From Sphaerosporella brunnea (Eukaryota; Ascomycota; Pezizomycetes; Pezizales; Pyronemataceae), in the NCBI GenBank assembly GCA_008704415.1, contig VXIS01000058.1, forward strand, positions 124,001 to 188,000: 64,000 nt of DNA, in the 5' to 3' direction. The position numbers and the translations under genes are program-made. Below are positions 21,952-33,251 of this stretch, piece by piece. The notes beneath the pieces are model-generated. The model was not told where the DNA came from. It saw nothing but the letters and a program-made list of their open reading frames with translations, and did not search any database. Position 1 is the stretch's first letter. Every line of letters starts with the position of its first letter.

Positions 21952-23142
21952 TTCTAAATTAAGAATTAGCTCAACCCGATCAAAAAACTGGTGAAGTTGT
22001 TTGAGATCGAAGTTGACTCTCGTAGCTCAGCTCCGCAACCCGGGATCAAAACGGCCCAGATCGAGGGACAGACCCAAACGACCGAGGCTTGTGGGGGCAA
22101 CTGGCAATCAATCCCTACAGTGATAGAGGTCTCCGGGAGTTCGCCGGACCCACACACACCCGTCCATTAGTGGGCCGGGGGGGGTCGTGCCCGCCCATGG
22201 GACCGCTGGGGGGAGAACGACGTCCAAGGAAAGCACAACACCCAACCAAAGCCTACAAACAAATTGCCAAACAGACCCAAACTCTTCCCCCCTGTCGATT
22301 ACCCATGCTTTCCTTCGGCATACTCGTTGGTGTGCTTCGGAATGGCACGCAGCAGGGTGCAGTATCAAAAATAGTCTAAAAAACAGCGTCGAGTTTACTA
22401 CTAACTAAGACATCGGATGATGGCTGTAAGTAGGTTTTATTCACCGTGAGAGAGTGCGTTCGCGATGATGGGCTCGCAGGTAAGGGCTCCGGGGCCTTTG
22501 GGCGGCGTTGGTGCAGCACTTTGTCGCCCAGGGGGGCATATGTGAGTGATATTTGATGACCTCGTTGAAATGGAAGGACCCGGCTGCATCTCAGGCTCAT
22601 TATCTGATGTTTGGAAAGGTGTTGTAACTCACTGCTTTCCCTCGTTGGGCAAAGTTTTCGGTGGTGCTGTTGCGGCCGCCAAACACCCACCCCACCCCCC
22701 CCGCAGGTCTGTTTATCAACACCGACGTTTTCAAACGCAAAAAGAGGGACGCTGGGCCTCGGTTTCCTCGGACTATATACAAAATTCTCTCGTTGTTGTG
22801 CTATGACGCCGGGGGCCAGATTACGGTCCATGGGATAGCAGCTCACCACAAACCGCCCTACCCAGCGACGCGAAGGCGAAGCCTCCAGGACAGACACCGC
22901 CCCCCCCCCCCCTCCCTCCCTCCCTCCCCGGGACAGGTTATTTACTGTTCCCACCCACCCACCCACCCACCCACCCAGCCAGCTCAACAAGCGGCCGACT
23001 CGCGCAAAGCCTCCCGCTCGCGCCCGTCCTTTTTTTTTTTTTTTTGAGTAAACACACCTTTCCCTCCACCGCTCCGCAGCCCCTCACCCTGCCCTTCGAG
23101 TCGCCCCCCCCCCCCCACACCCAGCAAGCCCCCCCCCCCCCC

Positions 23143-23175
<33 letters not shown>

Positions 23176-23666
23176 GAGAAAAAGAAGTCATCACTGCAAG
23201 TGACACAGCCCGAGCGAGTGACACCCATGACCCGCCGTACCACCAGCTGCCTCTCTCCACGCTGAGCTGAGCTGCGCTGGACCGAAGCTTTGGTCCCCCT
23301 CGCTTGCGGAAACCCCTTCTTTCCTCTTCACCTCTGCGGTCCAGCATGGTAGATATCACACACAATGTCACTCGACAACTCCCGTCAGCTTGTCTTGTCT
23401 CGGGATAAGACCCAAGGAGAACCTCTTTCTTCACCGCTTTGCGGGTTTCGAGCTGGAATCCGTCGACAACACACCCAGAATTAGAAGTTATGCGTATGTG
23501 CAGATACTTTCATTGCCACATCTAGCATACAATCATTGCTTAGTAATTACAACCGCCCTCCAACTCCAAGCATTATAAAAAAAAAAAAAAACACAGAAAA
23601 AAAAAACCAAAAAAAAAAAAAACAGCAAAAATCACCACCCAACTCCGGGTATCCCTCTCCCCCAGA
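21952..23666. other. spacer rich in C/G and A/T homopolymers
   Basis: No supported gene. Between 22670 and 23170 there are several C-runs, a CCCA tandem (22951-22975), T17 at 23030, and an adjoining C-run/A25 at 23128-23167. Such tracts make fortuitous Gly/Pro-rich ORFs such as 22376-22990. The acid trehalase 3' end lies at the right border next to A-runs at 23578-23622. Confidence 0.45.
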
Positions 23667-26600
23667 TTAAACCACAGCCAACTGCGCGACCGTGCCCCCA
23701 GCCCCCTGCCCACTCCTATCCCCCTCGACCGTAAGCCTAAGCCATCTGCCCTGCACTTTCGCGTCCAACTCGACAACCGTGGTGTTTCCCGTCCTCATCC
23801 TGACCTCGAGCGCCTCCTTCTCGTCCCACGGCTCACTGATCTCCACCTGCCCTTGGTAAACCCTGTTCCACCGCTTGCTATCCGCACTGACCTCCAGCTC
23901 CCACCGTAGCGGCGGCCACTGCGCCCAATTCATGCTCACCAAGCCAAACTCCGTCTCCCGCCCCAGGTCTACGACGAGGGATGCGGGTTCTGGGGAAGCG
24001 GGCCGCCATTGCGTGTGGTTGCTTCCATCGACTGCGGCGAGCGGGAATTGGCCTGGCATGTAGATGGAGGAGGACGTGGCGGCCTTGCACTCGGCTTTGT
24101 TGCCGGGGATGTCGGTACCGTTGAGGTCTGGGCGCCGGGTTGGGACCACGAGGCGCTGGCCGGGGAGGAGGGTGTAGTCCCCGCCCTTGACGTTGCGGTC
24201 TGCGATACGCACGGTGACGGGTGCGGTGTTGTTTGTGTCGCGGCGGGTGACGATGGTATTCTGAAGCCCGACATGGACGTTGAAGGATGCGCCGCGGTGT
24301 TTCATTCCCTTTACCGTGACGCCGTGCGTCAGCTGTGGCGGGAGCGAGGGGTCGAGATAGAATGCGTCGAGCCGCGGACGGTAGCCGGTGAACCCGTGCG
24401 TGGGCACCTGCAAAAACCCGCCGTGGCCCGTCAGGAACGGGAAGGCCGGGTTGGTGTTGCCGTTCACGTAGATGTCGTCGATGATCTGCTCCGAGAACTG
24501 GTACCACGGTTCGCGGAGGTAGGGTTGCGAGGCGGTCAGGAAGTAGGTCCAGCTGGCGCAGCCGTGCGGAGAAAGGTCGAGCGCGTCGATGGCGAAGATG
24601 GCCCAGGTCATTGCCGGCCCGTCAGGTGACTGCGCCCGCGCGTAGAAGTCGAGGTCGTGCTGCGCTTGTGTTTCGTTCAGCCGGAATTCGAGTGGGTAGT
24701 TGATTAGCACCACGTCTGCTTGCTTGATCTCGACGCTACCGTTCATCTGGGCGTATTCTGGGATGATGCCCGCTTCGGTGTTGTACGGGATGAACATGTT
24801 CGCCTCGACGTCTTTCCACTTGGGGTTGGCGGAGGCGTTGACGAGTGCTGCGGCTTGACCGGCGATGCCCATGATCACCTTGACCCCCGCGTTGGTGAAG
24901 GCGCCGTTGTCCACGTGGTTGGCGTACTCGTCTGGGTCCGTCACGTTGTTGACCGTGTACATTCCCTTCTTGAGGCCGTCTTGGTCGTCGTGTGGGGCCT
25001 TGACGGCCAGGGAGGCCCACATATCGGCAATAGCAGAGATCACGGGCCAGCCCTTGGCCTTGAACCAGTTCATGTCGCCGGTAGTCAGGAACTGGTGCCA
25101 GTGCACCAGCGCGATGTCGGTGTTGAGGTGGTACTGATAATCCGAGCAAGGACCGGTACCGGTGCAGTTCCCGAATCTGGCCGAGGTCCAGGGGTACAGT
25201 GCGCCCTGGAGTCCGTACTCCTTTGCGTTCTCCTTGGCCTGTCCGAGCAGGCGGTAGCGGTAGTCGTTGATATTCGCCGCGTGCTCCGGGTGCAGCACCA
25301 GCAGGCCGGGGAGCATCCACAGATCCGCATCCCAGAAAACCAACCCGGCGTAGGAGTCACTGGTCAAGCCGCCGACCGAGATCGAGTTGTCGCCGATGCC
25401 GGGGCCTTCCGCCGCAGAGCGAACGTTCGAGAGGAGATGGAAGAGAGAAGCGCGGATGGAGATTTGCAGCTCCTCGACGTCCTTGCCGGGGATCTCGACG
25501 TCGGCGTCATCCCAGAGCGCGGCCCAGGCGGCCTTGTGCTCAGCGAGCAGCTTCTTCCAGCCCACCTTCTTCGCGGTGATGGCGGCATCGTAGGCGGTGG
25601 TCTCGGGGTCGGCAAAAGCGTCGGTAGACGCGATGCCGACGTACTTCAAGATGGTGAGCTTCTGGCCACGAGGCGCAAGCGTGTATTCCTGAGCGACGGT
25701 GCTATCGTTGGTAGAAACCCAAGAGCGGGCCTCGGCGTTCTTGCGGCTGCCCTTGACGACAGCAGCGTTTGCGCCGTACTCCAAGTCGAGGGTCGAGAAC
25801 TCGTACGCGGTGACGTTGCTGATGCCGGTGGGGTGAACGGCGGTCCAGATGAGGTCGTCCTTGTCCTCGACCGCCTTGCCGACAAAAGTGGTGCGCTGCG
25901 CTCCTTGGCCATCCAGCAAGTCGGTGATGATGAGCTTGTCGTCGCCAGGGCAGCCGATGTCGATCTTCATCATGCCGAGGTTGATCCTGCTCATGTGGGC
26001 AAGCACCGTAAAGGTCAGGTCGTACGCCTGGCCACCCTCGACGGGGCGCCAGCGGACTTGGGTGGTCACGATGCCGTCCTTCAGGGAGAGGGTCTGGTGG
26101 AAAGACTCGACGGTCTCGGGGTCGACGCCGGGGGCGTAAGCGTGCTTGCCATCGGCAGTAGCAACGACAAAAGAGGACCAGGTGGGGATCCCAGAGATCA
26201 CAGACTCGCCGCCCTTTTTGAGGAGCTCGGGGAAGTTGGTGCGGGTGGTGTTGCGCTGTTCATCCCAGAAGCCGGCAATCGTAGCGAAGGTCTGCCTCGG
26301 GTTGTCCAGAGGCCAGCCGTTGATGGGCCAGACCGAGCCGGTTTCGTTGCGAATACGCTGTTTCCGTTAGCATCTGCGGAGCGGCCAAGTAAGAGAGGGG
26401 GGGGCACCCAGTAACCAGCGCCCTCAGCGGTCAATCTGCTGCCGTGATACCCATTCGCGACGTACGGCTGCACCTGCCACGCATTGGGCACGAAGGAGTG
26501 GGTTCCCAGCGTCCAGGTCTCGGGGTCATACTCGCTCATATTCGCCGGGCGCGAGACATTGAAGGGGTCGCGCGGGCCCGGCGCAGCGAGCTGTCTCGCG

Positions 26601-26689
26601 GCGAGGTGTTCGGCGGCGGGGAAGGCCCAGGAGAGGGTGGCCAGAGCGAGGAGCAGCAGCACAGCTGAACCCAGCACTAACCTCGTCAT
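23667..26689 (-). CDS. ATH1: acid trehalase (glycoside hydrolase family 65)
   Basis: Hydrolyses trehalose to two glucose at acid pH, at the cell surface or in the vacuole, to use external or stored trehalose. Two exons (26689-26408 and 26357-23667) with a 50-nt intron (GTGCCC...GCTAACGGAAACAG) give 990 residues. Splicing restores NGYHGSRLTAEGAGYW|RIRNETGSVWPINGW. The chosen start ATG at 26689 precedes a hydrophobic LVLGSAVLLLLALATLSWAF signal or anchor. Family features include LDNPRQTFATIAGFW, FWDADLWMLPGLLVLHPEHA (GH65 core), YRYRLLGQAKENA, GYGLQGALYPWTS-like (here EYGLQGALYPWTS), a NTDIALVHWHQF segment and a C-terminal beta-sandwich with VDLGRETEFGLVSMNW. The length is close to filamentous-fungal acid trehalases (about 1050). 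An open frame extends further upstream to 27301 but is low-complexity, so I prefer the shorter start. Confidence 0.9.
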
Positions 26690-28445
26690 CGTGTTGCGCA
26701 GCCAGAACCAATGCCAATTCGCAACTTCCGCGGCTTCTTCGCAGTCGTCGGGATGGTAGAAGGAGTAGTAGTGGGCGAGAGAGGGGGGGGGAGCGAAGGT
26801 ATTATAGCCGCACGCTCGCGCACCCCGAGGTTGAGGCTGTCGCTCAACATCTCCTCCTCCTCCTCCGCCTCCTCGCCCACCGGCACTGGCTCCGCAACAT
26901 CCTTCCATCTGCGGAATCGCGCCCTCCGCACTTTGCCCCGCGTCATGCCCCGCTCCCGGGTCCACGCAACGCTGGGGCGGGGACGCCGCCGCCGATCGGA
27001 CGGGCGGAGCAGCAGCAGCAGGGCAGGGGTGTCTGGCTTCCTGCACGCGCAACGTGGGACGGCTGTGCTCGGTGCTGCGCGATGCGTGTCTGTCTGGCAT
27101 GGAGGAGATGCTGCCTTTGTTCTTCGCCTTCTCCGCCTTCTTCCACTTCGACAGCCCGCAAAAGGAAGCTATCGTGTCGTGTCGCGCAGCCCGGCAAGCC
27201 ACAGTTTTAGCTCCATGCACACGCACGCAACGGTTTTTTTTGCTTTTTTTTCGCGCAGAGCCAAGGATCAAAGCGTCGGGGAAATCCAGGAACGAGGACA
27301 AGCACGCTCACCTTGCCGCGAAAGCGAGCCGGGCGGTATCTATGCGGTGACTAAAGAGTGGTGAGGGAGTCTGCAGGAGTGAGCGACTTGCTACGCGGAA
27401 AAAGCGCGCGTGCGCGTGGGGACGACGCGAGCGAGGGAACCGCAGCGGCTGCTTCGTCCTGTGCCTGGCGGCAAGCAGCACGTCAGCCAAGCCATCCCAG
27501 GGTCCTCGAAAATGCGGAGTGCATCGTCACGTCCCATCGAGAGGATGATGCGCCCCTGACAGAAGCCCAGAAAAACCGGAAAAACCGAAAGCAAATACTA
27601 CCCTATTACGAGAGCGAATCGGCCGCTCCGGAGGGACGCCGGATCCGGCTTCGAGTCCGGCCACGGGTAAATTAATCCCCGCCCGCCCGCTCACTAGAGT
27701 TACAGCCTGAATCTAGATATCGCTCACTCACGAGCCAAGTGAGTGCGAGCTTGTGAAGGAAGGAAGGAAGGATGCCTATCACCCATCAAACTCGGATTCT
27801 CGAAGTTCCTGCTGGCTATGGGGAACGCAACACCCAGGTTTTAGGGACCAATGGCACTCGGGTGTGAAAAATCGAAGATTCACACTCATCACTCGACGGG
27901 ACAGGCTGCTGTTTTGCGTGTGTGAGAAAGCCCGAGTCTTGGCTTATCTAGGGTTTTTATCGTGCACGGCATATTTCCTCTCACCATACCCGCTAGCAGA
28001 ACTATGACACTCCCAATTCTAGCATACCCCACAGCTTCAGCCCCCCCACCACATCGTGGACATTGTATTCCACTCAGACCGGTATCGCAGTTGAGAGTCC
28101 CCGCCCCTCATGTCCGGCACACCTCCGTGGGCTAAACATCATTCTCTGGCCACCTACCGCTCCCGCATGCCACCCGCTGGCTGGAAGCAGCCACTCCATC
28201 GCCGACCTTATATAAACTCGCCAGCAACATGCTGGGCCGTATTCCCCACGGGTTTCCACTGCGGCGTAGTGGCTGGTCTCTTTTATACTCTACCGGTCAT
28301 CAATGAATGCGGTGTCGTCGGATGGGGTAGACGCAAACCTAGCCACCTAGCTTGTGAATCCACTACAGAAACAAAAAACAAAAAAAAAACGAAAAACAGC
28401 CACAGCACGAGAGACTCCCACCACCACCACCACCACCATCGTAGT
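26690..28445. other. promoter side of acid trehalase and spacer
   Basis: Holds the likely 5' untranslated and promoter region of acid trehalase. GC-rich open frames run on both strands to about 27.4 kb. A minus frame 26686-26946 (KVRRARFRRWKD, acidic EEAEEEEE) could be a uORF or alternative N-terminus but ends in a stop just before the hydrophobic anchor. 27.4-28.4 kb shows nothing supported except a (CAC)n run near 28420. Confidence 0.35.
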
Positions 28446-28942
28446 CAGTGTTGTCAGTAGCCAGCCGGCCCGGCCGGCTGCGTCGGGCTGCGTCGGGCTG
28501 ATCAAAAAGCCCGGCTGGCTGTTTGGGCTGTCTGGCTATTGGGCTGGCTGCGAACTCCAGCGGCAGCAAACGCTTAAGAAAAAAGTCAAGTGAATTGAAT
28601 CAGCGCTCTAAAAAAAAAAAAAAAAAAAAAAAAAAGATATTGTCCCCTTCCCCTTCCCTAAGACATCCTCTCCCGCTTGACCATCATACGTCCCAGGATG
28701 AAATCATCCCCGCTGCATCTCAGTGGCGCAAGCGCTCCAGCGCCTCAATCAAGGCGCACCTTACGCTTAGAAACAGTGAGCTTCGCGCTACTAAATACAC
28801 GTTCTAACTCAGCTGATACTGCAGGCACTGATAGAATCTCTAGAGCCATTGTTGCTAGCCGAGGATATCTGTATTTCTTCGCCTTCCAATAGGATAAAAG
28901 ATCGAAAATACTATCATCTGGTGGTTCGCTCATATTCATCAA
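28446..28942 (-). mobile_element. hAT transposon 3'-end relic
   Basis: Starts with CAGTGTTGTCAGTAGCCAGC, the same terminal word (one mismatch) as the hAT MITE at 60162. GGCTG-rich subterminal repeats and then the end of a hAT transposase follow, pointing away from it on the minus strand, as expected for the 3' terminus. I cannot find the other end, so the element is truncated, somewhere before the A-run at 29064. Confidence 0.75.
28745..28942 (-). pseudogene. hAT transposase C-terminal dimerisation fragment
   Basis: About 65 codons matching the hATC domain: DLLSYWKAKKYRYPRLATMA then LEILSVPAVSAELERVFSSA and KLTVSKRKVRL. SxxxxxERVFSSA..xxxxR is the conserved dimerisation block. A stop directly follows, and the expected C-terminal LRCSGD continuation is in frame only beyond that stop. 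No catalytic part remains. Confidence 0.85.
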
Positions 28943-29202
28943 GAGGATTTTTTATCCTGACCTGCTGCAAGAATGGTTTGCTCTGATTGAGACTTGGTTT
29001 TGTGTTTTCGGGAACCCCCCACGCTTTGCCTCTAATAACGTCATTCATAGCATAATACATCAATGAAAAAAAAAAAAAAAAAAAAAACCAGTACCTTTCC
29101 TCGCTTCGCTGCATGAGGCTACGCCCACTCAACGATAGAATTATTCCCTGAATACCAAATCAGCTACCGCAAACAAGAACTCTCCAAGGTGCTCGCTCAC
29201 CT

Positions 29203-29949
29203 TCAACCATTCTTCACAATGCCCCCATCGCTCAACGCGGCGTTCATGCAATCCACAATAACGGAATATTCGCCCATCCACTTCTCCTTTTCCTGATCCA
29301 TTCCTTCAAATATTGCTTCAATCTTCCGCGTCTGTGTAAAAGACGAACCGTCGTATCTCAACATTCGCCAACTTTCCCCAGTTGTAACAAACCCGTACAC
29401 CCTGCCTCCACCATTATCGTCTCTGGTATCCTTCATCGCGAGCAAACACTGCTTCATTGCCTCTCCGAGGGAAGACCTTTTTGCCTCTACGATAAAGATA
29501 AAATTTTCTCCCATCACTGAAATCATGTCCACCACAACGTATTCCTCATAGCAGCCACCCGTCTCACCGTCCCGGGAAAGGATCTCTTTTTTCTCTCTCA
29601 GCAACGCCACCTTGCGTCCCGTCGTGCGTTTGAAATTGGCGAGCACGGGGTTGATGATGAGGTGAACCAAGTCGCTAACGTTGGCTACTTTAAAGTCCGG
29701 ATCCGCCTCCGTAGGATAGCCTTCGATTTCAAGATGGTCCAATATCAAGTCATACACCTTCTCCTTGACCTTCCGAATGGAATCCATTTCCGGGCCTTCG
29801 ATCCCACCCCTGGCCTCTGCCAACATGTGGTCGACCGGAATTGCTTGGGCTCCAAATGTTCTGAACCTAAAACCTAGGCTCTTCTGTGCGTTGGAGAGAG
29901 ACATGTTGGAATAGCAAGTACTCCACTTGGACTTTCTGTTGTCACCCAT
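29203..29949 (-). CDS. PD-(D/E)XK nuclease-like protein of a multi-copy fungal family
   Basis: Single exon, 248 residues from the ATG at 29949. The frame remains open upstream to a TTG at 30057, so an upstream exon is possible. VVVDMISVMGENFIFIVEAK supplies Asp141 and Glu155-Ala-Lys157, the pattern of a restriction-like PD-(D/E)XK active site, followed by a helix with Gln167 (EAMKQCLLAMKD) and a GGRVYGFVTTGESWRMLRYD strand pair. Similar proteins occur in many copies in Pezizales genomes as I recall. The function is not known; DNA cleavage, mobile-element and decaying effector-like roles are all possible. It lies just beside a hAT relic. The frame is intact over the whole domain. Confidence 0.65.
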   Translation of the reverse strand: MGDNRKSKWSTCYSNMSLSNAQKSLGFRFRTFGAQAIPVDHMLAEARGGIEGPEMDSIRKVKEKVYDLILDHLEIEGYPTEADPDFKVANVSDLVHLIINPVLANFKRTTGRKVALLREKKEILSRDGETGGCYEEYVVVDMISVMGENFIFIVEAKRSSLGEAMKQCLLAMKDTRDDNGGGRVYGFVTTGESWRMLRYDGSSFTQTRKIEAIFEGMDQEKEKWMGEYSVIVDCMNAALSDGGIVKNG

Positions 29950-31590
29950 TGCGATTATCCGTCGGAGGAACGTATCTATCGTACTCTTGTAGATATTCGT
30001 GGATGCTCGCTCGTGCTGAGTCGAAAGGTTGAGGGGACTTTGTCGCTCCTCAACCAAGTGCGGGGAACCCCCTTCTTATCCCTTCTATCGGTGGCTTGGC
30101 ACTCCAAAGCTTCCCCAGCTCATTCAACCTTTCGATTCAGCAACCAGCGATCGAACACGACACGCCCAGAGTACTACACGCAGGGTTTGTGCCCACACTG
30201 CCAGCACTTGTCGTCCATGGCCTGCCCAGTGGGCTCGGTTTTTTTTTTTTTTGTTTTAAATCATTGCCATTGCGCGTGTCTATCGCTAGCTACGTACAAA
30301 CAGGGCCCAGCCGCAACCGGCCCGGTCCCACACCGCTGGGTTTGTGTGTTCGAGTGCTGGCCAGTGAAGCTACTTTTGATCGCCCCTCCCGACTGACTAC
30401 CAACCCACACTTGTCACCGCCCACCAGCAGCACTCCAAATCCCTCTTTCTGTCCTTTGCTACCCTCGTCCAATCACACAAACACACCATCATCACCACCA
30501 CCTCCCCCTTCCTCCTACATTCTGCTCTCCAATAGAGCTCGCACAAAGGCATTGCAATAAGAGGAAAAGTAAAGTGCCCTTACCTACATACTTACGAGCA
30601 CCCCCTTGTTCGCCAAAGGAAAGCCAGCAAGCACTAGGGTCAACCACACAGGATGAGGCCCCTGCTCCGCCACCTCGGCGCTCACTGACGACAAATGAAA
30701 CTATAGAATACTGTGCACCTTGATCCCACCCTCGAAACCTCACGCAATCATGGCTACTCCCACCGAAGAAGCTCTCACTCAAGGGTACATAAAAAGCGTA
30801 CGTAGCTGGGATCAAGCTTACGCATTTTTTGATTTCAACCTTTCACTAGAGCGAGCCCCCCACCAAAAACCTTCAATTACTCATACCGGGAGTGGTTTCG
30901 GCGGCTGTATGACCCTTGCGAGGGGCTGTAGGGCGAGATGGGAGTGGAGTTGGCGGTTGTATGCGAGCTTTTTGGCTCACTGGTGCCATCAACGTTGGTG
31001 AAGGACGAAAAAAAGGTCCTTGTGGGGGTGGTGCCGATGAAAGACACCTCGCCGTGTACTGTAGCGAGCGTTAAGTTACGTACGTCACCTATCACCAGGG
31101 GGGGTCTCCGTACGTTATTTTCGGACGGTCACCTTGGTGGGCGCATTTCCGAGTGATATCCAGTGAAGTCGTGTTCGGGGTTGAATTTCCAGAAGGGGGG
31201 GGGTTCGCAGCCAAAAAAATGTTCCCACCAGGGTCACACTATCCCGCCGTGGCACTGGCAAGTCGCACCACTACTACTCCTTCCAATAAGTCCGGCATAG
31301 AACATTCTCCTCAGTTTGGCAAATTGCTGGCCAGCTTATCTTCCACGGATCCGATGCCATGTAGAGTGAACAATGAATGCTGGTACCAAAATCTATCAGG
31401 AGGTATCATTGCACGGCAGCAAAAAAAAAAAAAAAAAAAAAAAGAAAAGAAAAGATGACAAAAGACCAACAGACAGAGCCAGTAAGATACAACAGGGGAC
31501 AATAAGTTGTACAAAAACAAATAGAAAAAAAAAACAAAAAAAAAACAAAGGGACAGAAACAAAACGCCACTCCAACAACAATGCTGCGGT
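29950..31590. other. spacer with T and A runs
   Basis: No supported gene. It holds T13 at 30239, an A-run near 31421-31443 and A-rich DNA to 31560. A short + frame from the ATG at 30750 (MATPTEEALTQGYIKS, 30720-31001) and the 30938-31156 ORF have no domain. The right part is the 3' flank of the membrane-protein gene. Confidence 0.35.
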
Positions 31591-32386
31591 TTAAACTTCC
31601 TCCCTAAAAACGCTTCTCCGCTCACTATCCACGCTCAAACGCCCACCCTGCATCCTAACATCGCCAAACCCATCCTTCCTCCTGATATCCTGCTCAAACG
31701 GGTTTTTCTCGGCGTGCTGCTGAGTACCGTCCCCGCGCTCAATATACACCTCCGCCCCGCGATTCCGGCTCCTGCCCCTCTCCTCGTGCTTCTCCTGGAA
31801 ATTCTCGCGTCCAACACTCAGATCCTGCTCGCGGCCGCGGCCAAGCACAGCCTCCTTGATCCCCGTCGGCGCCCCGCGGTACTCGTAGCTCTCGGCCTCG
31901 TGGTGGTGGTCGTGCTCATCGTCCATGCGGGCATCCCAGGCGCCAGCCTCCTCGCGCATCCGCATGCTGCGTTCGTTGGCGCCAGTGTATCCGCGGGACT
32001 TGCGGAACAGCGACAAGAAGCCGCCGCGGCCGGTCGCCGCAGGGCGGGTCGGCGCGTAGTTTCCGCGGGAGGACGACATGAACGGGACGAAGGAGCGCCA
32101 GGTGGGTTTTGGGAGGCCGAGGCGCCGCGCCCGGAGACATTTGAAGAGCTGTTGGTGTTAGTTACTTAGCCCCCCCCACACCACACCTTTGGGAGACACT
32201 CACCACCCAGCCGAGGATTATGAAGATGACAAGAACGCCGATGACGATGCCGATAATCGCGCCGATTGCCAGCCGCGCTTTGTGCCCGCCGAAGTGTGGG
32301 TGTGTCGCCGAGTACGGCGCGCCGGCGGATTTGTGCCCAAAGTGCGGGTGCGTCGCCGAGTACGGTGGGTGACGGGGTAGCAGCAT
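31591..32386 (-). CDS. single-pass membrane protein, hypothetical
   Basis: Two exons (32386-32204 and 32148-31591) with a 55-nt intron (GTGAGT...CACCAACAG) give 246 residues. Residues 1-35 carry a tandem motif PYSATHPHFGHKSAG / PYSATHPHFGGHKA. One membrane helix follows (AIGAIIGIVIGVLVIFIILG). The join WV|LFKCLRARRLGLPKP puts basic residues on the inner side, predicting N-out/C-in topology without a signal peptide. The cytosolic tail is hydrophilic, rich in Arg, Glu, His and Gly (MDDEHDHHHEAESYEYRG). The layout resembles fungal stress-sensor-like or Mid2-like small proteins, but no family is recognised. The ATG at 32386 is the first in frame. Confidence 0.7.
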
Positions 32387-33251
32387 TGTTGTTATTGACG
32401 ATGTGTGGTGTGGTGTGGTGTGCTTTCTAGGGGTGGTTACATCAAAGGAATGTGGAAGTTTGGTGGTGGTGGTGGTGGTGGTGGTGGTGGGAGGAACAGA
32501 GGGGGATCGTGGTTGTCTGGCCAGGGGGCAGTGTCAGGAGCCGCGCTTTGGGAGCGTTGCCAAGAAATTGCCGATCTGAACGATCCACGCTGCGTTTTGA
32601 TCTAATTTCTAAGCTGCTGGGTGTGGAAACGTTCAAATTGCAGATGGAACGCGGTTGGAAGTGGAAATGATTTGCTGAGGATTGACGAGATTTGAAGGGA
32701 AAGCGATTGGATCCCTTGGATGTTCCAGATGCATGCATGCAGCTTCGCTAGGACGTCGACGTTAGACAGCTTTTCCACCTCACGAGCGTTTCAGCCTCGA
32801 TACTTCCAAAGCCGTCGCCTGTTAATATACACACCAGTAAGTCTCTATCTATCCTATGGATGGGAAAGACTTCGAATTCTCTTCTCCTCTCAGGCCGCAT
32901 TTGCACGTGTCGGTACGGTAAGGCTTACTTACAATCAGAGCCATGGCGCGTCCGAGCACCGTCTCTGGCCGTAAATAGAAGCAACCACTGTCCCGAATAG
33001 ATGGTATTTGCAATTTCAGGATAGGACAGGACATAGGCCATTTATTCCCGGACAGACATTGCCCTAAGCCCTGTGGTAGCTCCATGAGAATCTGGTGGAA
33101 AACCCAATAGCTACTCTTCTAAGGGGATAGAATTCTTTGCTCATTCGATGTATGGCATCTTTCAGGCTGCGAAAGGAGTTGACTCACTCGCGCGTGAAAA
33201 CAGTCCGAGTGATCTACCATGACTTAAGCTCAAGAGCATATGACAGTGTTG
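32387..33251. other. spacer with (GTGTG) and (GGT)n tracts
   Basis: Upstream region of the membrane-protein gene. It contains a GTGTG tandem at 32401-32421 and a (GGT)n run at 32461-32490. ORFs are short and overlap. Nothing is supported as a gene. Confidence 0.4.

Noticed and set aside
22376..22990. 204-codon minus ORF with Gly/Trp/Val-rich start
   Set aside because: Driven by C-runs and a CCCA tandem on the + strand. No domain, no splice signals, several overlapping frames.
24720..26414. 564-codon + strand ORF
   Set aside because: Antisense shadow of the acid trehalase second exon. The strong third-position G/C bias keeps the opposite strand open. Its translation has no domain, while the minus strand has clear GH65 sequence.
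26690..27301. Upstream extension of the acid trehalase frame to 27301
   Set aside because: Ala/Gly/Arg-rich and unlike trehalase N-termini. The ATG at 26689 directly before the hydrophobic segment is the simpler start, though not proven.
31373..31625. Phe- or Lys-rich ORFs around 31.4-31.6 kb
   Set aside because: Translations of A-runs and A-rich DNA only.
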